34,578 nt of DNA from Cryobacterium gelidum (GTDB lineage: Bacteria; Actinomycetota; Actinomycetes; Actinomycetales; Microbacteriaceae), in the NCBI RefSeq assembly GCF_004403985.1, contig NZ_SOHL01000009.1, positions 1 to 34,578 of the forward strand, read 5' to 3'. This document shows, one piece after another, positions 29,925 through 34,578 of this stretch. Under the pieces are notes generated by a model that saw only the letters and a list, made by a program, of their open reading frames with translations, did no database searches and was not told the origin of the DNA. A program made the position numbers and the translations under genes. How positions within the stretch are numbered: position 1 is the first letter of the stretch; each line of letters starts with the position of its first letter.

Positions 29925-30860
29925 TCACCCGAAGGCGCCGGCCTGGCAAGTGGCGAGCACGACTTTTCCGCGCAGATGCCCGGCCATGAGGTAGCGGTAA
30001 GCGTCTTGCACCTGCTCGAGCGAGAACACGCGGTCGATCGGCAGCACGATCTCGCCATCGGCAATCAACGTGGCGAGGGCGCTGAGATCGTCGATAGTCG
30101 CGGCCTGGCCGCCGACCCCGGTGATTCCGGCGCCGGCACGATGGCCGCGCGCGGCGATCGTGTTGATGCGAGAACCGGACACACCGAGATCGAGGGCCGC
30201 GTCGATCGTGGCAGCCCCGTTGTAGTCGAGGGCCGCCGTCACGCACGGCGCGACAGCACGTACCCGGTCGACCAGACCATCACCGTAGGTGACCGGAATG
30301 ACTCCGAGGCCACGCAGAAAGTCATGATTCGCCGGGCTGGCGGTGCCAATCACGGTCGCCCCGGCCCGGAGAGCCAGCTGGCAGGCGAGTATACCGACTC
30401 CCCCGGCGGCGGCTCCGATCAGCACGGTGTCCGCCTCGGTCAGCCCAAGGGAGGCCACACTGGCCCAGGCGGCGCGACCGGCGATGTCCAGGCCACCGGC
30501 TTCTTCGAAGGTCAGAGCGGTCGGTTTCTTGATGATGCGGGTCGCGTCGACAACGACATAGTCGGCTTGGGCGTGCATCCGCTTGCCACCGAATACCGCA
30601 TCGCCGACCTCGAGCCCGGCGACGCCGTCACCCACCTCGTCGGTGATGCCGGAGAAGTCGTTGCCGTTTCCGCAGGGCGGGACCGCCTCGTAGCGCAGGG
30701 CAGCCGCGCCGCCGTGAAAAATATTATAGTCGACCGGGTTGAGGCCGGCGATGTGCACGCGCACCCGAACTTCACCGCGCCCGGCCTGCGGCCGCTCATC
30801 GCGCACGATGCTGAGCACCTCGGGACCACCAAATTCATCAACGCGTACGTATCGAGCCAT
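29925..30860 (-). CDS. NADP-dependent MDR oxidoreductase (quinone-reductase-like)
   Basis: A protein of 311 residues of the zinc-independent medium-chain reductase group. The GroES-like N-terminal half has VRVDEFGGPEVL, GLNPVDYNI and NDFSGITDEVGDGV; the Rossmann half has VLIGAAAGGVGILACQLAL and GTASPANHDFLRGLG. No structural-zinc cysteine cluster is visible. It probably reduces quinones or alpha,beta-unsaturated carbonyls with NADPH. ATG 30860 has no SD, but TAGGCT at -12 to -7 indicates leaderless translation. It is upstream of the repeat array and PAP2 gene on the same strand, so it could be co-transcribed with them. Confidence 0.88.
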   Translation of the reverse strand: MARYVRVDEFGGPEVLSIVRDERPQAGRGEVRVRVHIAGLNPVDYNIFHGGAAALRYEAVPPCGNGNDFSGITDEVGDGVAGLEVGDAVFGGKRMHAQADYVVVDATRIIKKPTALTFEEAGGLDIAGRAAWASVASLGLTEADTVLIGAAAGGVGILACQLALRAGATVIGTASPANHDFLRGLGVIPVTYGDGLVDRVRAVAPCVTAALDYNGAATIDAALDLGVSGSRINTIAARGHRAGAGITGVGGQAATIDDLSALATLIADGEIVLPIDRVFSLEQVQDAYRYLMAGHLRGKVVLATCQAGAFG

Positions 30861-30866
30861 GCGGTC

Positions 30867-30872
30867 AGCCTA
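30867..30872 (-). promoter_or_regulatory. Leaderless -10 box of the MDR gene
   Basis: TAGGCT, then six bases (GACCGC), then ATG 30860 on the minus strand. Same geometry as at the SDR gene. Confidence 0.55.
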
Positions 30873-31052
30873 GGGCCGCGCGTCGACGACGTCGGCATAG
30901 ACTCATCCAACGTCGGTCCCGTCCATTGGCCCAGAATTTCGCACGATTAACGCGTGTCGTACACCTAACGTTCAAGAACTCCTGATGGACTACCGTCAGT
31001 ACCGTTGGCGCGCGCGTGCAGAGTGCGCACCTTCCGAACGAATGGAAGTTCT

Positions 31053-31991
31053 GTGAGCATTCGAACGGCTGAATATCCCAGGCCGAACCAATTTCTCCTC
31101 CATCTCAGTGACACTCACCTGCTTGCCGGCGGCAATCGTCTGTACGGCAGCGTGGATGCCACGGCACACCTCATCAAGCTCTTTGCCGAGGTTGAGGCAT
31201 CCGGGCGCCGTCCCGATGCCATCATCTTCACCGGCGATCTGGCCGATAAAGGCGAGCCGGGGGCCTACGACCACCTGCGAGACATCGTCGAACCGGCCGC
31301 TGCCAGGCTCGGTGCGCGGGTCATCTGGGTGATGGGAAACCACGATAACCGTGAAGTGTTCCGCACGAATCTGCTCGATGAACCTGCGTCAGCGACCCCG
31401 ATCGACCGGGTCTACGATCTGGACGGGCTTCGTATCATCACGCTCGATACCACGGTGCCGGGCCACCATTACGGAGCGGTATCCCAGGATCAGCTCGACT
31501 GGCTGGCCGATCAGCTCCGGGTACCCGCACCCGAGGGAACGATCCTCGCCATGCACCACCCGCCGGTGCCAAGCATGCTCGATCTTGCCGTCGCAGTCGA
31601 ATTGCATGACCAAGCCGGGCTGGCACGGGTGCTTCGCGGCACCGATGTGCGCAGCATCCTGGCCGGCCACTTGCATTACTCGTCGACCGCGACCTTCGCG
31701 GGGATCCCGGTATCGGTGGCCTCGGCCACCTGCTACACACAGGACCTCACCGTGCCCGTCGGTGGTACGCGCGGCTGGGATGGCGCCCGTGCATTCAACC
31801 TCGTACACGTTTATCCGGACACCATCCTGCATTCGGTCGTGCCGATCGGCAATTACCCGGCGCTCGAATATATCGACGCTGAAGAGACGGCTGGGCGACT
31901 CCGCGACCTGGGCGTACAGATTATGCTCGCGGGTGCCGTGCCGGCATCACATGAGCCGCCGATGACCATGCCGATCCCGGTTCTGCAGTAA
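31053..31991 (+). CDS. CpdA-like class III cyclic-nucleotide phosphodiesterase
   Basis: A calcineurin-type metallophosphoesterase of 312 residues. Metal-ligand motifs appear in order: LSDTHLL (Asp20, His22), FTGDLAD, MGNHDNR, MHHPPVP and AGHLHYSS. This is the CpdA/Rv0805-type arrangement that hydrolyses 3',5'-cAMP, though such enzymes are often broad and may act on 2',3'-cNMPs or other phosphodiesters. GTG 31053 is preferred (GGAAG upstream, conserved strand close by). The last 24 or so codons overlap the 3' end of the convergent Stealth gene by 71 bases; the tail ([20 protein letters not shown]) is poorly structured and may be an extension acquired by loss of an earlier stop. Confidence 0.88.
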   Translation: MSIRTAEYPRPNQFLLHLSDTHLLAGGNRLYGSVDATAHLIKLFAEVEASGRRPDAIIFTGDLADKGEPGAYDHLRDIVEPAAARLGARVIWVMGNHDNREVFRTNLLDEPASATPIDRVYDLDGLRIITLDTTVPGHHYGAVSQDQLDWLADQLRVPAPEGTILAMHHPPVPSMLDLAVAVELHDQAGLARVLRGTDVRSILAGHLHYSSTATFAGIPVSVASATCYTQDLTVPVGGTRGWDGARAFNLVHVYPDTILHSVVPIGNYPALEYIDAEETAGRLRDLGVQIMLAGAVPASHEPPMTMPIPVLQ

Positions 31992-33717
31992 CCACCTGGC
32001 TCGCGCGCTCCCACGGCGCGGCGAACGGGAAGTAGAGGTCCAGAAACTCAATGACGGCTGCATGGCGCTCGTCGTCGGAAATCTCCGGGAAGCTCCCGTC
32101 GTTCAGGCAGAACATGTCCTGGTTGCGGTGTTTGCGCAGTCGGTTCATCTGCCGCAGCGCGATGCGCAACGTTGTCTCGATGTAGATCGAGTGCGCCTGG
32201 GTCTGAGCGACCGCGCGGCCGGTCATCAACGCGTAGTAGTGGTAGAGCGAGTTGGTGACGGAGATGTCGGTCGCCGACCGAAAGCGGCTGGCCGCGGTAC
32301 GACTGAAGTCTTCGGGAAATTCCTTTTCCAGCTCCAGCAGCACGCTCTTGCGCATCGGCGCCGGCGTGTGCTCGAGGTGCCGGGTGGTGACCTTGCCGAA
32401 GCGGCCGCGCAGCAGGGCGCGGTTCACTCGGGCAGCGTTCTCGAACCCGCTTCGGGTCGGATCGTTCTCGCCCAGGCCAATGCGGGTGGAAGCCTCCACG
32501 AACTTGGTCACTCCGCCGGGCGAGAAGAACAGCTCGGGGCCAACCGGGCGACCGAAGAACATGTCGTCGTTGGAGTACAGGAAGTGCTCGGCGAGGCCGG
32601 GGATGTGGTGCAGTTGGCTTTCCACGGCGTGCGAATTGTGAATGGGCAACACGCTGGTGTCAACAAAGAAGTCTTCGCTGCGCATAATCGTCACACGCGG
32701 GTGTTCCGCGAGCCACTCAGGGGCGGGAGAATCGGTCGCGATGAAGATGCGCCGAATCCACGGGGCGAACATGTAGACACTTCGCAGGGCGTACTTCAGC
32801 TCGTCGATCTGGCGAAAGCGGGCATCCGAATCGTCACCCTCACCCACTACGTAGGCCTGCATGCGCTTGGCGCGTTCGCGCTGGAACTCGTCGCTTGAGC
32901 CGTCGACCCAGCTAAAGACGAGGTCGATGTCGAAGCAAACGTCGCTGGCCAGATCCTCGAACATATTCTGCAGGGTCAGCCAGGTGCGCCCGTACAGGTC
33001 GATCGTGGTTTCGCGGGCCTCGGAGCGCGGCAGCCGGGTGCGCATGAGGGCGTTTTCGACCGGGGCGACGATTTCGTCCTCGCTGAAACGCCACAGTTCA
33101 AATTGGAACGCGGTCTGAGCACCGTAGCGCAGGCGGCCGATTGGTTCGATGCGCGGCCGATAGACGCGAAAGACTGAGGACTTGCGCAGCGTGGTGAACG
33201 CGCCATCGGCGAGCAGAAACTGCTGGCTGACATGGCCGTCGAGCGGCTTGGCATAGAAGGGCTCGTTGGCGAACGCCGTGGCCAGAACCTTCGTGATTTC
33301 CTTCCGTCGTTTGCGGTCGACGGCGATGACCGGACGGTTCTGGTCACCGCGCACCAGCAGAAAGTCGATGCCGGCGTTGGTCAGAGCGTCGTACACAGCT
33401 ACGAGGTCTTTCACCATGGACTCGTGCGGCGTGTAGTGGCCGTTGATGAGGGCGATCTCGCCCTTGCGCACAACAAGGTCGTCACGGTCGAAGCGGCGGG
33501 TGCGGGAATCCGGAGTGATCAGTACCAGTTCGGTCTCACTGCTGAGTGAGAGCGTCGAGATCAGCCCGGTGTTGGTGGATGGTTCCGGCGCGCTCGAGTC
33601 GGAGCCGACCGAGTCGGGGCGTAAGGCATCGGTGTCAAAGATGTCGCCGACGAACGATTCGGGACGGCCGTGGGTGGCAGTATCCGGTTGTGCGTCCGGA
33701 ATATCGAGTTTCGCCAT
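31921..33717 (-). CDS. Stealth-family sugar-phosphate transferase (capsule/exopolysaccharide type)
   Basis: A protein of 598 residues. The N-terminal domain of about 240 residues (for example [18 protein letters not shown]) precedes the Stealth core. CR1 is [15 protein letters not shown] near residue 265. CR2 runs from [20 protein letters not shown] through [14 protein letters not shown] to [19 protein letters not shown] and [12 protein letters not shown]3/CR4-like blocks follow, with QDMFCLNDG near the end. Family members (SacB, XcbA, human GNPTAB, mycobacterial CpsY) transfer hexose-1-phosphate onto glycans, building phosphoglycan polymers. AAGGAGGACC directly before ATG 33717 fixes a strong start; an in-frame ATG at 33888 with TACACT 7 bases upstream could give a leaderless, 57-residue-longer form. 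No other capsule gene is present. Confidence 0.92.
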   Translation of the reverse strand: MAKLDIPDAQPDTATHGRPESFVGDIFDTDALRPDSVGSDSSAPEPSTNTGLISTLSLSSETELVLITPDSRTRRFDRDDLVVRKGEIALINGHYTPHESMVKDLVAVYDALTNAGIDFLLVRGDQNRPVIAVDRKRRKEITKVLATAFANEPFYAKPLDGHVSQQFLLADGAFTTLRKSSVFRVYRPRIEPIGRLRYGAQTAFQFELWRFSEDEIVAPVENALMRTRLPRSEARETTIDLYGRTWLTLQNMFEDLASDVCFDIDLVFSWVDGSSDEFQRERAKRMQAYVVGEGDDSDARFRQIDELKYALRSVYMFAPWIRRIFIATDSPAPEWLAEHPRVTIMRSEDFFVDTSVLPIHNSHAVESQLHHIPGLAEHFLYSNDDMFFGRPVGPELFFSPGGVTKFVEASTRIGLGENDPTRSGFENAARVNRALLRGRFGKVTTRHLEHTPAPMRKSVLLELEKEFPEDFSRTAASRFRSATDISVTNSLYHYYALMTGRAVAQTQAHSIYIETTLRIALRQMNRLRKHRNQDMFCLNDGSFPEISDDERHAAVIEFLDLYFPFAAPWERASQVVTAEPGSAWSSAAHVMPARHPRA

Positions 33718-33895
33718 GGTCCTCCTTGAAAAAATGGAGCACTCGATCGCGGGCCAGCCGAGACTGAATCCGAGGAGTGCGGCCGATTGTGTCGGCGTGG
33801 ATGCTTCAGGGTGTTTCTGAGCGGTGAACGTCTTGAGAAGCGACGAGGTTCTCGATGAGCGACTGGCGTTCGGTGAACGCGGTGGCATTTGTCCT

Positions 33896-33901
33896 AGTGT
33901 A
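33896..33901 (-). promoter_or_regulatory. Possible -10 box of the Stealth gene
   Basis: TACACT on the minus strand, 7 bases before ATG 33888 and about 180 before the SD-supported start at 33717. It may drive a leaderless longer form or simply a transcript with a long leader. No good -35 box is seen. Confidence 0.4.
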
Positions 33902-33929
33902 CGTCGCGCTGTCGGAAGTTTGCTGCGCA

Positions 33930-33945
33930 GACCGATCGATCGGTC
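33930..33945. promoter_or_regulatory. Perfect 16-base palindrome upstream of the Stealth gene
   Basis: GACCGATCGATCGGTC is fully self-complementary and lies about 30 bases upstream of the possible -10 box at 33896-33901, a position suited to a regulator such as a TetR-type dimer. No regulator gene is adjacent. Binding is inferred from symmetry alone. Confidence 0.45.
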
Positions 33946-33999
33946 GGCGGCGCCGGCGAAACGGAGGCTACGGCATCCGTTTCGCTCGTGTGATGCAGG

Positions 34000-34167
34000 T
34001 CAGGGGGCAGAGCTGGCGAACAAACCGGTGATGAGGGCCATGAGCAGAATCGTGATTAGTTCATGGGCGACGACCACGCTCGACGCGGTGGCCAGGAGCG
34101 CGGTCCAGATGGTATTCCAGGGAACCCTGCGGGATCCTCTCGGCGGGCCGGTCGGGTGCGGGGCCAA
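34000..34167 (-). CDS. Possible small single-helix membrane protein
   Basis: A frame of 55 residues starting at TTG 34167, 27 bases after the YyaL stop and in the same frame. Residues about 20-52 (WTALLATASSVVVAHELITI, then LLMALITGLFASS) form one or two hydrophobic helices after a Pro/Arg-rich N-terminus. Third positions are GC-rich. There is no ATG and no clear SD, so translation would depend on coupling to the upstream gene. No family recognised. The rest of the stretch between here and the Stealth gene holds only the palindrome and promoter candidates listed. Confidence 0.3.
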   Translation of the reverse strand: MAPHPTGPPRGSRRVPWNTIWTALLATASSVVVAHELITILLMALITGLFASSAP

Positions 34168-34194
34168 GTTGCGGCGTGGCTGGATCCTGCGATG

Positions 34195-34578
34195 TTAGTG
34201 CTCGTGTGCCCGCTTCACGGGTTGCGCTTCAGCGGCAATTTCGGCCAGGAGCGCGGCGGTGGTATCGACCGGAGGCAATTGCGCCGGGTCGGTGACCGGC
34301 AGCTGGCAGACGAAGTCGCGACAGAGGTAGGCGGTGGGCTGGCCACTTGGTGCGGTGCGCTCCGCGAACAGGCCGAATCCGGCATCGGCGAACGACCGGG
34401 CATTCGATTCTGAAACGGAGGCGACAACTCCCGCCGCGTGACGTCGAGCGAGGTCGTGCAGGGTGATGGCGGGCGGGGCGGCGCCGGTCGTCGGAGGCGT
34501 CGCGGCGGGAGTGTCGGGCGGGGCGGTGGGCGGGGCGGCGGGCGGGGCGACGCCGGTCGTCGGGAGCGTCGCGGCGGG
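34195..34578 (-). CDS. YyaL/DUF255 thioredoxin-domain protein, C-terminal part
   Basis: The frame is open from the right edge to TAA 34195-34197, giving 127 residues without a start in the window. The last 85 or so read HDLARRHAAGVVASVSESNA, then TAYLCRDFVCQLPVTDP, the typical end of the DUF255 (YyaL/SSP411) family, long proteins of about 650-700 residues with an N-terminal thioredoxin fold and an (alpha/alpha)6 barrel. AYxCRDxxCxLPxxDP is the recognisable family ending. Before it lies a Pro/Ala/Thr-rich low-complexity stretch with two copies of PAATxPTTGxAPP, which is unusual inside this family. Function of the family is unsettled. Confidence 0.7.
   Translation of the reverse strand, partial: PAATLPTTGVAPPAAPPTAPPDTPAATPPTTGAAPPAITLHDLARRHAAGVVASVSESNARSFADAGFGLFAERTAPSGQPTAYLCRDFVCQLPVTDPAQLPPVDTTAALLAEIAAEAQPVKRAHEH
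34483..34578. repeat. 69-base-period Pro/Ala-coding repeat
   Basis: A 27-base segment at 34483-34509 recurs at 34552-34578 with two differences, a period of 69 bases or 23 codons. GGGCGG runs fill the space between. It encodes the low-complexity linker in the YyaL-like protein and may continue beyond the window. Confidence 0.8.

Noticed and set aside
29727..30950. Long plus-strand frame of 407 codons
   Set aside because: It is antisense to the MDR gene and crosses the minisatellite. Its product has no recognisable motif.

Overview
The window is high-GC DNA with the codon use, leaderless-type promoters and gene content of an actinobacterium, most likely a member of the Microbacteriaceae (Cryobacterium/Leifsonia-like). 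This assignment is an inference from gene style and the very frequent heptamer CGGATGC/GCATCCG, not from a marker gene. No rRNA, tRNA, CRISPR array or complete mobile element was seen. Many proteins start at GTG or TTG, so several starts were chosen by Shine-Dalgarno (SD) position or by a -10 box placed for leaderless translation.

Left part (1-9.4 kb): the tail of an IS481-like transposase abuts an IclR regulator. The regulator is divergent from a tightly packed operon for glycolate/glyoxylate use: hydroxypyruvate isomerase, tartronate semialdehyde reductase, glyoxylate carboligase, an FAD/[4Fe-4S] glycolate (or D-lactate) dehydrogenase split over two overlapping genes, and an LctP-family permease. 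Together they would import glycolate, oxidise it to glyoxylate, condense two glyoxylates to tartronate semialdehyde and reduce that to glycerate. No glycerate kinase is present. A consensus-like promoter and two palindromes resembling each other sit between regulator and operon.

Middle (9.4-17.7 kb): a soluble TPR-GGDEF diguanylate cyclase, a DUF7002-like protein, and a small island in which three NERD-domain paralogues are interleaved with a two-helix membrane protein, a UPF0303 protein, a membrane-anchored HNH (DUF1524) nuclease whose Excalibur domain has gone out of frame, and a secreted two-PepSY protein. All three NERD proteins lack the lysine expected in the nuclease core.

Right-middle (17.7-25.6 kb): an RraA-like protein, an N-succinylamino-acid racemase/o-succinylbenzoate synthase overlapping a GNAT-like protein, acylphosphatase, a Pr6Pr membrane protein, a Tat/lipoprotein flavin amine oxidase that appears circularly permuted, an SDR, and an N-terminally extended NPPF-motif methyltransferase.

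Right (25.6-34.6 kb): a phenolic-lipid-type cluster (type III polyketide synthase, methyltransferase, FAD hydroxylase, with a PAP2 phosphatase upstream), a ten-unit minisatellite, an MDR oxidoreductase, a CpdA-like phosphodiesterase whose 3' end overlaps that of a Stealth-family sugar-phosphate transferase, a possible small membrane protein, and the C-terminal end of a YyaL/DUF255 thioredoxin-fold protein.
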